Assembly (NCBI RefSeq): GCF_024713975.1
Contig: NC_091104.1
Location: forward strand, 16,821,580 to 16,885,579
Direction: 5' to 3'
From: Paralichthys olivaceus
Lineage: Eukaryota > Chordata > Actinopteri > Pleuronectiformes > Paralichthyidae
DNA: 64,000 nucleotides
Within the stretch, counting starts at the first letter, position 1. The number at the start of each line of letters is the position of its first letter. The translations under genes and the position numbers were made by a program. This document shows positions 1 to 14,950 of the stretch, one piece after another. The notes under the pieces were generated by a model. It saw only the letters and a program-made list of their open reading frames with translations. It did no database searches and was not told the DNA's origin.

Positions 1-472
1 CGATGATGAAAACCATACTGCAAAAGATACGCGTCGAGTTGGCCATCCTTGGGGAGAAGGAGAAAATAATTCATCACCAACACCGTTTCAACTCTGGGCG
101 CGTTACGCACAGCTGTCAAAGCTTTTACGCTGCGTAAAAACGCACAGATCGAGCTCGCTTTCCATTTTTCCTTTCTTTCTTTCCTTTGCATGTGGTTTCA
201 ACACATGCAAACCGAAGCTGAATTGAAAAAACGAAATTGAACGTAACCGAGTCTAAATATCTGAGTGAGAAATGTGAACATATAATTACAATATAACCTA
301 TAATTTATCCATTACGCAAATGTTCCCTTCTTTAGCCCTACGCGTCCACACATGCTCAGCAGTGGATGAGCGGCATGTCGTTGTATAATTCACATAATCA
401 ATAAGTGAAATAAAGTTTATCGAGTAAGTGATGGTGTTATTGTTGCATCAGAAGTGGATCAGACTCTCTCAC

Positions 473-740
473 CTGCTGGAGCCTCCGCTGCAACAAGCGC
501 ACTGCTGAGATCCTGTCAGTCCTCTGAGGCACCTTCCGAGGTGAGAGGCACCTACTGCTGTCGACTGTACACTGGCGGGACTGTGGATGGGTGGGAGACC
601 AACCGCTCCATAGACAGGGGCCAGGAGGTGGTGGTGAAGTGGGGTGGGGGGGTTAATACAAATTGCTCCAGCGCCGGACTGTCTCCCTTTTAAATGTCTG
701 CCAGCTGAGATGTGCACAACAGCTCCCTCCACATTATTGG
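473..740 (-). promoter_or_regulatory. Candidate promoter and untranslated first exon of an off-window gene
   Basis: Read on the minus strand there is a CCAAT box (736-740), then a TATA-like TTTAAAAGGG (685-694) about 42 bp downstream. A GC-rich stretch follows and ends in a strong splice donor, CCAGCAG|GTGAGAGAG, with the exon edge at 473. This spacing suits a TATA promoter starting near 655-665 and an untranslated first exon of about 190 bp. The gene body would run left out of the window. In human, SCG5 lies just downstream of ARHGAP11A in the same orientation, so scg5 is the natural guess, but no coding sequence is visible to prove it. Confidence 0.35.
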
Positions 741-820
741 CTGAGCGCAATGGAGAGAAAATCAAAACTATCCGCCCCCACAACACTTCCCTGAACCCAC
801 TTCACGAAAACAGACCAAGA

Positions 821-868
821 GAGGAGCAGGAGGAGGAGGAGGAGGAGAAGGAGGAGGAGGAGGGGGGA
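821..868. repeat. GGA-rich simple repeat
   Basis: An imperfect (GGA)n purine run lies upstream of the candidate promoter at 473-740. It encodes Glu-rich runs in one frame, but no splice or start context makes it coding. Confidence 0.8.
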
Positions 869-872
869 CAGG

Positions 873-2479
873 CCTGAAGTTTACGCGCACATGGAAAAAG
901 TTTTAAAAAAAGATTTTTCTTTTTAAACCACAATAAGCATCAAGGCAGTTTAATGTCACATATCAAACTAATTCAAAACCGCACTGGGGAGTTCACAATC
1001 CTCGAGAAGAAAACATGGCCAGACATGTAATCTAGGAGTGAACTAAAAACCACCAGCTCACCTGCGACTCCCCTGCATCCCCTGGACTCACTGTCACAGT
1101 GAAGTCATAGTCAGCTGAGATATATGTGAGCCATCGTCACAAAGCTTTCCTCAGAAACGAGTCATTTCTCTGAAACGCTGCATCTCTTTTCTTATCGTCT
1201 GATTCAGCCATTGAGGCTTTTACGCACCACGAGCCTGACGAGAAATCTGGACTTTTGTTTGCACGATGAAGAAAAGTGGACGATAACAATATGATGAGAT
1301 GGAGCAGGAGTGCAGCAGGAGACATCCAACTGTAAGATGTTTTAGTTGGTTATCATGAAGTGATTAATGAATCAGCATTAACAGAGTCATTTTCCACGTT
1401 CTTAAAATTTCCCTCTGGAGGATAATTATTCAGTTTCTGTTACAAATCTCTTAATTATCATTTTGCATTTTTTTTGTATAAACCACAAGTCTACAGTTTG
1501 AATTCATCTTTCCAAAAAACGAAATTCCTTCCACATATTCTGTTAAAGCGGAACTTGACAAACTAAATAATGATTATCAACAACACTGAACTTATCACTT
1601 AACTTAATTATCACTTTAGTGTCCTGCTGAGGGGGGCGAACAGCACCTTGGGGGTTTTCACAAACAAACATTTCACAATGGCTTCATGTCTTGTAACAGA
1701 TTTAGAAAACATTATTAAATAAGTTATTAACTATAAAACATCTTTCACATTTTATAATCCCGTTATATTGTTGCCATGTGAGACAGAGTGTTAAAAAAAC
1801 ATATTTCAAAAAACATTTGTTTATGATTTTCTGGGAAATTAAACTCAATTACCCAGACTGCTGTTCGTTCAGGAATTAATTATTGATCCCAATGGTGCAT
1901 ATATCTGGATTTAACCTAGTCTTACAATAATAATTACCACGATGAATTATATATATTTGCATATATACACATACTGGCTGCTGTGATATTAATGTCCTTT
2001 AGTGAAATGTCCCCCTGGTCCAATTTAATCCTACACATATAAAGTATTCAGGGGTGATCCATCTCAGTCTCGATGGAAAATAAAATCTTAAAACTTCTTT
2101 AATGTCAATATAAGTTTGAAGATGGCTGACACACTTAACTGAGCCTTTCTACGAATAACCAGGAGTTTAAATGTCACTGAAAGAGAAGTACAGAGAAAAA
2201 TACATGTTTGTTTAATGAAAAAATCTGCAGATGTAAATTAAGTTTTCAAACGCACCAAAATGTGACAACCAACAAGCAGAGAAGTAGATTGTATCTGATT
2301 AAAGTCAGCTTTTAAAAATATAAAGCGTCCCAGGACCTGTGCTGAAGCATGAACAAGTGTTTCACTGAACGTTTCAGTCTGATCCAGTCTAATGGTAGGA
2401 CGCCCTCTTGTGGCTCAAACGCGCTCTAATCTCCACAAACCAGAATAACTGAAGCAAACAAAGTTCCATGATGTTTGTT
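873..2479. other. Intergenic, no gene seen
   Basis: AT-rich spacer between the candidate promoter on the left and the presumed 3' end of arhgap11a. The open frames here are short, lack splice partners and match nothing I recognise. I see no tRNA, rRNA or clear repeat. Confidence 0.5.
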
Positions 2480-2485
2480 TTTATT
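2480..2485 (-). terminator. arhgap11a: Candidate arhgap11a polyadenylation signal
   Basis: AATAAA on the minus strand (TTTATT on the plus strand), about 570 nt downstream of the arhgap11a stop codon. It is the only AATAAA I found between the stop and 2400. The assignment is inferred. Confidence 0.4.
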
Positions 2486-3052
2486 GTTCTGAAACAGTTC
2501 ACGTGGTAAAACATTTCACTGTCCGATGGTTCTGAAATCGATGGACTGCAATCGACTGATGATTTGATCAATACTGCCTGGCTTTTTTTTCTTTCTTTCT
2601 TTTAAACAAATTTAACAAAAAGGTGCATTTTTTTCCTTCTCTGTTCATGAGAAAAATATTAAGACAATGTTCTGTAATAAAAAATAAAAACAGCGTCACC
2701 CTCAGAAAACATCTACCTAAAGGATTAGATACAAAATGCATAAATAAAAGTTTAAGACTTGATCCAAACTTTTCCAGTCACACCCTCAATCACATCATGT
2801 CACATCATTTGGCCTAAACTCTACTCAGCGCTACTTAACATGCAATCTTGTGGGCTGATATGTGTCGATGTTTAGTTTCTAAACAAATAAGGCATAAGAA
2901 CATCTCCCAATAACAACACAAACTGCACCTACCGTAGCTAGAAAATAAATTAAAACCCTGAACATGTGGATCTTATGAGCAGGAATGTTTAATGTCATGT
3001 AGTTTTACCAGAGACCTGCATAGTAAGAGGAAACAGTAAGGTAAAGGATGAG

Positions 3053-6000
3053 CTATAAATCTACAGGCCTGGTGGCAGACAGCAGTCGTGCCTGGTTCAG
3101 AGGATTCCTCGGTGAACCTCGGTAATGGTTCATTTCTTTCTCTGCGACCTGCAGCACCAGAGGCTTCTGAGCTCCCGGCGACTCCGCCACAGAAGAGTCC
3201 ACTTTGGTCTTTGGTTGGACCTTGTTGGTCACATCGCCTAAAGCGCACAGTTTGGGTTTACGGGCCAGGGTGCTTGGCTTTTTGGGTGGCACCGGAGGTG
3301 GTTTCTTTATGGGACACCTGCTGGTGGCCTGTCCCTCTGGTGGCTCATCCTGGTGAGGGACAAGCTGTGGGTGAGGGGAGAGGCCGCTCTCCAAGCTCAC
3401 CGCCTTGACCACTTGGCTGCTCTGGCTCCTCCTGGTGGGTCTCCTGCTATCCCCCAGGAGGGAGTTGATCCTGCGGACTGTCTGGCGTACAGGGGTTCGC
3501 TGAAACTTGAGAGGCGACCTGATTTGCTTGCCCTTGGGGCCTCTGGGAGAATGAAGGGTGAGCTTGTTGAAGTGCTGAATGTGCTCGGCCACGTGCCGCT
3601 TCTCGGTCTCCAGGCTGCGTGGTGAGAGTGGTGGCTGGTTCTGGACTTTGGTACCGATCTCTGGGGAAAACTCATCTTTTTCTTGTACCGTGCTGACTGT
3701 GGTACTGACTCTAGGAGGAGTACTGAGGTGGAGTTCAAGTCCCTGCTTATATGGAGTGGATTGCAGGCCGGAGGTGACACCCAGCTTGAAGTGAGCGGGG
3801 CTCTGGATGTCCAGTGCGTCGATCAACCTGCTGCAGTTCACCTGCTCTGCCTCACTTTCACTGTCTCCCACCATGGAACCATTAGGACTGACAGGAGCGG
3901 CACGAGTTCCAGCTTTATCAGCCTTCAGTGCTGGACTACAGTATACACCAGATTCAAATATCACACTATCAATATGCAGAGGAGAGAGAGCAGCTATTTC
4001 CATCTGGCCAAAAGTAATGTTCTGATCATTAGCCAGGAACTTCTGCTTGGATGGGAGGCTGGAGGTGTCCACAGACAGAACTTTAGTCTCTGGTGGACGG
4101 ACAGGGACGCTGCCTGATGGCTGTGTTACATTTGCTCCGGCAGAGCTGCAGGAGACCCGTGCGACAGCCTGGAGGTCACTGCCCGACTCTCTGAAGGCCT
4201 TCTTGATTTTCAGCAGCGTGGGGCCGGTTTGGCTCTGGGCTTCCGTGATGGAGCTCTCGCTCTCAAGGCTGCCGGCGCTGGAGGCACAACACAGCTTCAT
4301 GGGAAGGCTGCTCACGACCGGGGGCTTGGACACGACAATGGCCGGCTCAGACACGTAGGTGTTCTTTAGGCATATCTTCATCGGTGTATCTGTGAAAGAC
4401 CCTCCGCTGAAAGCCTGCGCTCCTACTGGGGTCTCCACACTCCATGAGGTCTGAAGGGAGTTGCATTGGGGGGTCAGCAGGTTGTCTTCAGACTTACTGA
4501 TAAACTTGGTGCCTATGGAAATAAGTGGGATAATAGCAAATATTATAATTTGAATGAGTACATTATACTTTGAAATATTACAATGGAATATTTTGAGGTG
4601 GAATAATTTGATCTCCTGCAGCTACTCACTCTTGCACTCGGTTTTTCTGGGCAGGACTGATGGACTGAACTCTGTCTCTTTGGTGAAACAGAAACTGGTG
4701 GTGCTCTCCTGCGTGGCAAGTCGCCAGCCAATGGACTCAGATCCCTTCATCACAATCATGGAGGGAGAAATGAAAGATGAAAGAAAGTTGAAGGAGGCTT
4801 TAGATTATTATTTTGTTAAAAAGGACCCTGCAGATGTTGCCCAGTGTGTAACCATTAATATGTTAATGCCATGATAATTGTGGTTAGTTCTTCAGAGGAT
4901 GATTAAAAATCACTCAGAAGAAACAAGATACTGGATTTGTTTAAATACTTTTATTAAGGCAAGAATGTACATATGTATTATATAAGTAAAGAGCATTAGA
5001 AATCACCTAAAACCTTAACAGTTCACCCAATGACCCTAAAACAGGTTACAATATTGTCTCTGTATATACTTTAGTACAGTATATACTCACATTAGGGCTG
5101 GGCTATGTGGCCAAAAATGTAAAATAATAATCTCTCTCTCTATATATATTTTTTGATAATCATCACATTATTTTTTTAAGACTGATTTTGGCTCCAGTGT
5201 GATGGTTGTTGTTTTAAATTCTTCTTTTCGAGCAGAGAATGACAAATCTGAGGTAGATAAATAAGTGGTTATACCTGGTGGCTGGCTGCGGTACAGGTCG
5301 TAAATCCCACTGCCTCCGTATTAATGGATGGGACGTGGATCAAGTCAAACAGTCCAAGTACACATCAAATAATTTCTCTCATAAATGGTTTCTGTTACTT
5401 TTGTTTTAATCTAACTGATGTTCAAGTGTCAATTTTCCCACTGAAGTTATTTGATGCTATAACAACAGGGGGAAACGACAGGCCGACCCGTCATTGGTTG
5501 AGAGTGTATGAGCTGCTACCATGAATCCATCCCTGTTCACTACTGGAGACTTTGGCTCCAAATGTGCAAGATGGGATATTTGAGCTTCATTTCTGAACAG
5601 TGGGAGCATCTTTATATACAGTTTTGTATATATCTCCTCACAGAGCTTTAAAATGCAAAAGCATTAAATCGATATATAGTGGACTTATTATTTTGCTATT
5701 GATTAAAACCATCAATATACTTTTATTGCCCAGCCCTAACTCACATGCTTCCACCCAAGTGATTCACATACTAAATCACTGGTAATGGGAAATATTCCAC
5801 AGATTTGTACCATAAGTATGAACAAGTTATTTTCTAGTGTTACACACATAAACCTTTGAAAAAACAGATTGGTTTTAAAACCATGCACGTGTTAGTTTAA
5901 ATGTGTTAGCTACCAAAAGTAAACATGGACTGACACAATAAGAAAGTGCTTCTGTAAACCGTTTAACCCAACTTAAAAGCCCAAGTGCAAACATATTATT

Positions 6001-9000
6001 AAATCCTAATCAAAAATTAATCGCAGGAAATGCCTGCATGCACTTTATTAACATCTTTCACCGTCTGTGAACCTGAGAAGTGCAATGTGAAGTCTAACTG
6101 GTTACCACACTTACAGCATCTTTGCTGCTCTTCCCCAGGCTGAAACGCAAACGCAGAGATTTGCGTGGTGCCTCTTTTTTGACTTTAGGAGAAAAGCAGC
6201 CGGCTCGTCCGGATTCAACTCTGAAAATGATATGAATTCAAATATCAGTAAGATAAGTCAACAATAATTATAAGAGTAATTTCTTTGTCAGAACTTGAGT
6301 CAAATCTTTCAGTGTGAAAAAAAAAGAAGAGCGTACCTGTTGACAGCATGTCTGCTACTAAATCGTCGACTCTTCCTCCTCACAGAGGTCACTGACTGTC
6401 TTCTGGACCTCCCGGCTGAGGACGGGGCATTTTGGGAAGAGTCCAAGACCCCAGAGGCACTATAAGCTAAAAATATAAATAAGAAAAACATGTACAATTA
6501 ACCACACGCTGTGGATCTGTGAGAGGAGTTGGTGCCCATTTGATCAATCCTTCATCAATACCTGATCCAGGAGTGGAGATGCCGCTGAACAGTGTATTAG
6601 GAAGTAAATCTATCCCGAGGCTCTTTTTGACGGATCTACGTTTCTTGTTTGAGAATCCAAAAGACTGACCAGATTCCATGGGGAGTTTTCGCTTGGACGA
6701 TGGGGTTGCAATCACAGGAGTTGCAGAGGAAAAGACTGACAAAATAAAAATCACAGAAAATTTAAGGTCTCCAAAATAATGGATTTGTTGTTTTACATTT
6801 AAAAACAATCCAGCGATGATTCTGAGCCAAAGCACTGAGGGCAATTAGCAGATTCATGCAAATGACAGACAGGCAGACAGGCAAAGACATCAGTACAGGC
6901 GAGCAAGAGTTCATATAATTGAAATGACACCTCATTCATTATCCAGGCAGCTGCTATTCCATATCAGCTTATGCATTTTAGAAGATGAATCATGTCATGA
7001 AATGCAGAGTTTGATTTCAGAAGCTCATTGTTTGATGGAAATGCAGGTGTGTTTTAGATATCATGCCAGATGACAAGCATCAGTTATCTCATCTGATAAC
7101 AGTACATACCAAGACTGTCTGACTGGTTGGCATGTGTGGGTGTTCTATTAGTTTTTATCTTATTCAGTGCACCACTGACCATATCTGAAATGTGACAGAA
7201 ACCAAATAACTTTAACATCATTTATGCCTCAAGCTGCTTCAAAATGACACAAATCATTCAAATGTTCTACAGTACTGCCTCAATAGATAAAGGAACGTTT
7301 CGAACTTTCTCTGGATGTAAAGTTAAAATTGATGGAATGAGAGAGGCAGGACTTCTTGTCTCCTGGAAAGGAAGGTGCCTATTTTGACTTTCTCAGGGAA
7401 ATTCCATCTCTGAAGATGTAGATTTACCTCCAAAGCTGCGTCTCTGTCTCCTTTTCATCCCTGAGTTCAAGTCCAGCTCCTCGAGTTCATCGTGAGTTGG
7501 GGACAGCACCCCCGCCTCACAGCCCATCGTGGCTGGAACCTTTGCCAGAAGGAACTGTGGCAACACACCTGTCACACACGAACATAGAAATATTTGAGTG
7601 CTTTAAAGAAACAGTTAAACTGAGAGAAAGTGTAGATGAGATGCTTCAAGTTTTACCAAAACGGAGGGCGTTCTCTATGAAGCACTGTACTACAGCTGCC
7701 TGGAGCCTGAGGCGCTTCTCAGTGTTGGCGTTCATCTTCTCTGTACCGTCTCCAGAGTGAAGGAGGTTAGGGGCGAGTATTACAGACAAGTTGCTGCTGT
7801 CCATCTTATTCTCTGCACTCCTATGATAAAGCAAGGAAAAGGAAACAACTAAATATAAATGTGTGTCCTAATCACATTTAAAAGGCTGCAAGTAATCCAC
7901 TCAAAATGTACAATAAAGTAATCAAAATAAATGTATTTACGGCACCTCTGAGACACATTATGGAGGAAGTCAAAAAAGTGACGCAGGACAGAGAGGTTTC
8001 TGTCGGGCAGCACACAGGACAGCAGCAGGGTTGCAGAGGTCCTGTCCTCCGCAGTGGGAAGCTGCTGGGCCTTGAGGAAGGCCTCCTGCAGCTCTGTGGG
8101 CAGCACAGGCTCTGGCAGCTCCCTGAAGAACTGCTTGACCAGGCCAGCCACATCACAGGGAAGTGCAGTGGACAGGCACTCCTCACCCGCATCCAGTTTT
8201 GCCTGGACACAAAAACACAGCTCTGTTGTGTTAGGACGGTTCCCAGGGTCAAGGTCCCTGAATGAAAGCAAGGTCAGACTACGCCATCACTCACCCTGAG
8301 TGCTTTCAGGCGAATGACAGAGCCTGATTTTCTGAACAGCCCCTCTGTGTCGACATGTGCCAGCAGATTCATACATGCATCAACCAGAAAGCTGGGAAGG
8401 AAAAGAAATGTCAGGACAAATTGTACAAAATGGGACCAGGATCAATTTCCCAGCTGAAAATAAATAAGCAAATAAGCATGGCCATGCACTAACCTTGGCA
8501 CGCTCCCACTTTCCATATTATAGTATGGTAAGCTTTCCAGGGATACACCGAAAACCTTTGTCTGGAGGAACAATTGAACAATACAAAAAAAAGGTTAGAG
8601 TCATTATTTCTCCTCAATGTTAGGATTTAAACAGAGAAACTTTTTAAAATCAAGTTGATGATGATTAACCAGCAACATCACAAACCCTTTCTGGATTAAT
8701 ATATGTCAAAATCGACTTTTGATTTTTTGGTCAAAATACCAAGTTCTCTGTGTCCTGACAGGAATTTCACATCTCAAGTTTTTACCTCTGATTAGTTTGA
8801 TGGATGGCTGACTGCCAAACATTCCTGCATTTATGGCAAAAGCTGCATCACCTGAATGATCTGGATGCATCCACAACAGAATTACTTGATGAAGTTCCAG
8901 ATTCCTTCACACAGACCGAGCTATAGTTTGGGGGAGTATTTTGTCCCCACATCTTAGTGAATAATCCAGGAAAAGTAAGTAAACTACTTAGTTAGTTATG

Positions 9001-9999
9001 CTTTACCTCAGTCTCATGGGTCCACATCAGTATAAAAAATAGAAATTAATTTTACTTTGTTACTTTACAAGCCCATAGAGATTAAAAACACATAAAGAAA
9101 TTGGTACCAGTGTCTCCAAAACCAAGATAATTGTCGTCTCAGATCAGGCCATTATGATCACATTTTTGAGTCAGTTAATCTAAAGATAAAATTATGGATA
9201 CAATTCCTCGACAGTGTATGAAAGGTGGGAACACTGCTCGCCACAAACATGTGACCTTCACTCGTCCACCCCGGAAGCTTGACCAAAGCAGTTTTGCATG
9301 ACTACAGCTGCACAAGAAGTCCAGTTGAGAACAGTATCTACATCCTCTCTACACAGGAAATTTGTAATATTCATTGTTTGGAAAGTCACGAAGTCTCTTG
9401 AAACACACCTCGTGACGCCTATGGACCAACTACAGACACAGTGCACAAGAAGAAAGAGAGCTTACATTCCTGTAAATCCACTATAAGATCCTGCAGAGGT
9501 TAAAAGCCCTGTAGCTACTCAACTAAGTTTCTGTTGGTGTAATGTGTCATGAGGACTTCAGAGAAGTATGTGCGTTTCTGTGTCTTGTTGGCCTCCGCGT
9601 TCTGTTGCCACTAATGAAATGTATGGTGTGAGGACAGCAGGACAAAGCGCCAGCAGAGACTGACATGGGTGCGAACAAATGGGTCTCATCCGTGGAGACG
9701 TGCTTTCAGTAATATGCTAATTTAATTCAGCAGACTAAACAATAGTGAGTCCGAGTCTGAATCTCCTGCCGATGCTTCTCCGATCTCGAGAAAACACACG
9801 ATCAGGTCCAAGCTTTGTGAGACATTAGTGTGTGGTGTGATACGCTGGTACTGGGTCGCTGTGTACTCACCGAGCTGCTGGCTGTGGTCTTACAGCTGGA
9901 TGCTTTGTTTTTGTTCCAGTTCTTTGTCTTGACGCCATACGCGGTGCGGAGGTGCTGCACGGCCACCAGACGCATCACGTTCCTCTCCATGACTTTCAT
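3053..9999 (-). CDS. arhgap11a: Rho GTPase-activating protein 11A
   Basis: RhoGAP that stimulates GTP hydrolysis on Rho, known to act in cytokinesis and neural progenitors. Coding exons in transcript order: 9871-9999, 8494-8561, 8295-8391, 7946-8202, 7657-7820, 7428-7568, 7110-7184, 6562-6735, 6337-6466, 6115-6220, 4630-4744, 3053-4512. They total 2916 nt (971 aa) and every phase closes; the human protein is about 1020 aa. The RhoGAP domain covers about residues 45-230, with arginine finger R86 in GLFRKSGS and K121/R125 in [13 protein letters not shown] conserved nuclear-type basic tail follows ([23 protein letters not shown]), ending in KPVDL-like RPVDL. Start: ATG 9997-9999 opens [18 protein letters not shown], matching the family N-terminus; M4 is a possible alternative. 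The tail holds a proline-rich stretch near 3260-3310. The donor and acceptor sites are GT-AG. Intron 10 holds a hAT MITE. Confidence 0.95.
5093..5738. mobile_element. hAT-type MITE with 8-bp target-site duplication
   Basis: A 646-bp element with terminal inverted repeats TAGGGCTGGGC (5093-5103) and GCCCAGCCCTA (5728-5738), identical over 11 bp. It is flanked by perfect 8-bp direct repeats ACTCACAT at 5085-5092 and 5739-5746. An 8-bp duplication is the hallmark of the hAT superfamily. The interior is AT-rich and has no transposase reading frame, so it is non-autonomous. It sits in intron 10 of arhgap11a. Confidence 0.88.
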
Positions 10000-10360
10000 C
10001 CTTCACCTCTGCTTCGTATTTACTAAATCAAACTTGCGTTCACTCTTCTTCGTCCAGCGAGCCTCTCTAACGTGATCACTTTCTCCAGACGCTAACTCAT
10101 CCTCCCGTGGATCTGAACGGATCACGAGAGGCTTCACACACACACACACACGGAGGTTTAACTACAAACCCCCACGACGACGTCCCTCAGTCTAAGTGAG
10201 GCAGTGTTAGCGCCTATTTAAGATCTGCCTTCATGCTTCGGTTGCAATGCAGTTAGCTAGCTAACACGAGCACGCTGGGTTCTATTTTAGTAGCTTATTA
10301 ACGAGCGTCAGTCGGAATAAAACAACCCCCCCGGCCTCACTGTGTCTCAGAACTTTAAAG

Positions 10361-10513
10361 TTGCTGCTCACCTCTTCTCAGACGCACAGAACATTAGTTA
10401 TTTCGCTGGCTGGCTGCATTGCGCTGCGGCTCGGTCGCAGCTCGGTTGTGAATCGGACAGTTTCCGCACAGTATTCAAACAGCGGCGCTCCCTGCTCTCT
10501 GCGCTCTGATTGG
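10361..10513 (-). promoter_or_regulatory. arhgap11a: arhgap11a promoter with CCAAT and CDE/CHR; 5' UTR exon
   Basis: On the minus strand a CCAAT box (10509-10513, within CCAATCAG) is followed about 30 bp downstream by AGCGCC (10484-10489), a 4-nt spacer and TTTGAA (10474-10479). That is the canonical CDE/CHR layout bound by DREAM and MuvB complexes at late cell-cycle genes. A good donor, GAAGAG|GTGAGCAGC (exon edge 10372), probably ends an untranslated first exon. The acceptor of the ATG exon above 9999 is not clear. No TATA box is seen. The surrounding 10.25-10.65 kb is GC-rich. Confidence 0.6.
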
Positions 10514-10699
10514 CTGGGAGCGAATAACATTCTGCGGGGCGTGTGTTTTACAAATCGGTGCAGCCTCGCCGGGCGGGGCGGTTTCTATCGCTCCCTGTGA
10601 CGTTTAAAGCGGACGGCGAGTGAAACCGGTCGACTCCGGCGGCGAAAACAATCGCATATTTGAAATGGAGAGTGTGGCCATAGACACAAGTATGCAACT

Positions 10700-11740
10700 G
10701 TACTGTGAGTCACGAGCATGTTTTTAAAAGACTGTGACACAGCAACACACAGGTTTGAGGCTTGTTCATTAAATATTGGGACAGACTGCAAAAACAAATA
10801 CAGTGAAGCACATTAGTGCATCGATTCACTGTATTTTCTTTTTCACTCACAGATTTTCCTTTTCTGCTCATTACTAACAACATTCTGACAATGAATCATG
10901 ACCTATATAGTGAGAATACTCCACATTAAACAGTTACTTCAACCAAAATGTGTTCTTCCAGGTATATCACCATGCAAGGTTAAAAATAGATACATGATAC
11001 TTAGAATTTCAGCAATGGAACAGATTAGGAGGAGGTGGTTAAACCTTCAGTCAACAGGAAGTCAAATGTGAATCGTAATATAGAGATGTGAATGATTAAC
11101 TCACATAATCAGAAATCAAGAGATTGAGTATTTGAAATTATGGAATTAATTGATACAAATATTGAAAGATATGAATACTGTGTATTGCATGATAAGGTTC
11201 AACCTGAAATGCAGAGTTCCTCTGTCCTGGCTTCAAGAAAGTCATGTGGTCAAGTTTCATTTCAATTCAATTTATAGAAACTCAAGAGGGGAGTATAATT
11301 TAAAAACTCCATGTGCATGTACTACATTAAAGCAGATGTGTATTTCTTTTTATGGACATTTATATTTTAATCAATTTAAGAAAATGTATAAAGAAAAATA
11401 ATGAAACATTGAGTGATCTGATCCTTGTTATGATGTTAGCTATTGATTAATGCATAATTGATTTGTTAAATGATTTGCAAATAAATAAAGGATCTGTATC
11501 TATGTTATCTAATTTATATGAAAGGGGCAGGTTAATATACTTATAATATAATTTTTTTTTGCTCCTTTTTGTACATCCAATGCATATAAATATATTACAT
11601 TGTTTTGTTAAATTGTTTTGGATTACACTTCAATGAATGAAAGAAATCAAACTAATCAAATAATATCAATTACAGTTCAAACACCCTCCCCCTTTTACCT
11701 GATTTCCAATTCAAAACAGTACAAGAGATACTCTCACAAG
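10700..11740. other. Intergenic spacer between arhgap11a and actc1
   Basis: AT-rich DNA without convincing coding potential. A short plus-strand frame starting MESVAIDTSMQLY at 10664, next to the arhgap11a promoter, ends at a donor-like GTGAGT but has no identifiable next exon. Confidence 0.5.
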
Positions 11741-11748
11741 GGCTTATC

Positions 11749-11754
11749 TTTATT
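11749..11754 (-). terminator. actc1: actc1 polyadenylation signal
   Basis: AATAAA on the minus strand, 80 nt after the actin stop codon. This implies a short 3' UTR. It is the first such signal downstream. Confidence 0.7.
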
Positions 11755-11833
11755 ACAACAGAACATACGAATATATATACAGGAGACAACAATAACGTAC
11801 AAATGCATGGACAAGAGGAGTTTGGTTGTGTGT

Positions 11834-13885
<2,052 letters not shown>

Positions 13886-14950
13886 TTACTGGAGTGGTCT
13901 AAAAAATTTGGTGGAAAAAACAGGTGGAAACACAAGGAGAGAAGGTTCAGGCCGGGTGTTAGGGGCAGCAACAGCTGTCTAAACCAAAGCCCTCATAGAA
14001 TACATAGCACAAAGGCCTGTTATAATTGAACACTTTATCAGCGGAGCTGATGATGTGATGATGTGACAACACCCGCTATATCTGGAAAAAGTTAGCGACA
14101 TCATCAGCCAATCACTTATGTGATTATTATAAGTATTAGCCGTAATCCACAGTGACTTTGAAGTCCTGCCAGCACGCCTTTGAAACACTAACACAGCCCA
14201 CCTCAATGGGTGTTATCAATAGCGAGCTAATTAGACGTGCATTTGGCAGCTATTTTTGGTCCTGACCTTGCTCTACCACTACTGATACCATATCTCCACT
14301 GCTGTGATTGTTCCTGGGACATCTCAGAGCTGCTGAGGTAGCACCAAAAAGGGGAATAACAGAGAGAGAGAGAGAGACCTGTGATCTATTTTTAAAACTC
14401 AGCAACCCCCACTTTGCTTTAAAAGGGTGAAACAACTGACACACGGATCTCCTGCTATTTCAGGTCCGAGGGAGGTTGTCAGAGATCCAGGGCAGCAGCA
14501 CCCATCTGTCAGCACACTGTGACACTTTTGTTTTACACCGTGGCTCATGCATCTCAGCTGCCCACTTAAACTTAATTCATTAGTGCATACGAGAATATGG
14601 CAAACATCTCTGCAGCTTCTGAGCACTATAATGATGTGTTTGAGATGGATGCAGATCTGTCTATGTTCTTCCACAGAAGCTGCACATACATTTGTTTGTA
14701 TTTGTCACAGAAAATCACATCATCTAACAACCACATTGATTATTTCAACATCACTATAATAATCAAACCAGAAACTCCAGTTTACTCAGTATACTCAACA
14801 AGTTCAGGTAGAAATGACAACTTAAGAAAACCCTAACTTTAGCTGAAGTTACATCATCCATTCATTCATCCAAGTATCATCAGCTCAAAGTACAACTGCA
14901 TGAGACTAATCGCAGAAATGACACAGTCACACACAGTGAAGTGTACTCAC

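Noticed and set aside
1..240. Open plus-strand frame running from the window start (DDENHTAKDTRR...)
   Set aside because: I tested it against secretogranin V because of synteny; it does not resemble it and has no acceptor or start in view.
4630..4744. Possible intron retention or pseudo-exon between arhgap11a exons 10 and 12
   Set aside because: It is needed as a real exon: it encodes [11 protein letters not shown], matching the human ESVGWRLANQQ segment, and repairs the phase between the neighbouring exons.
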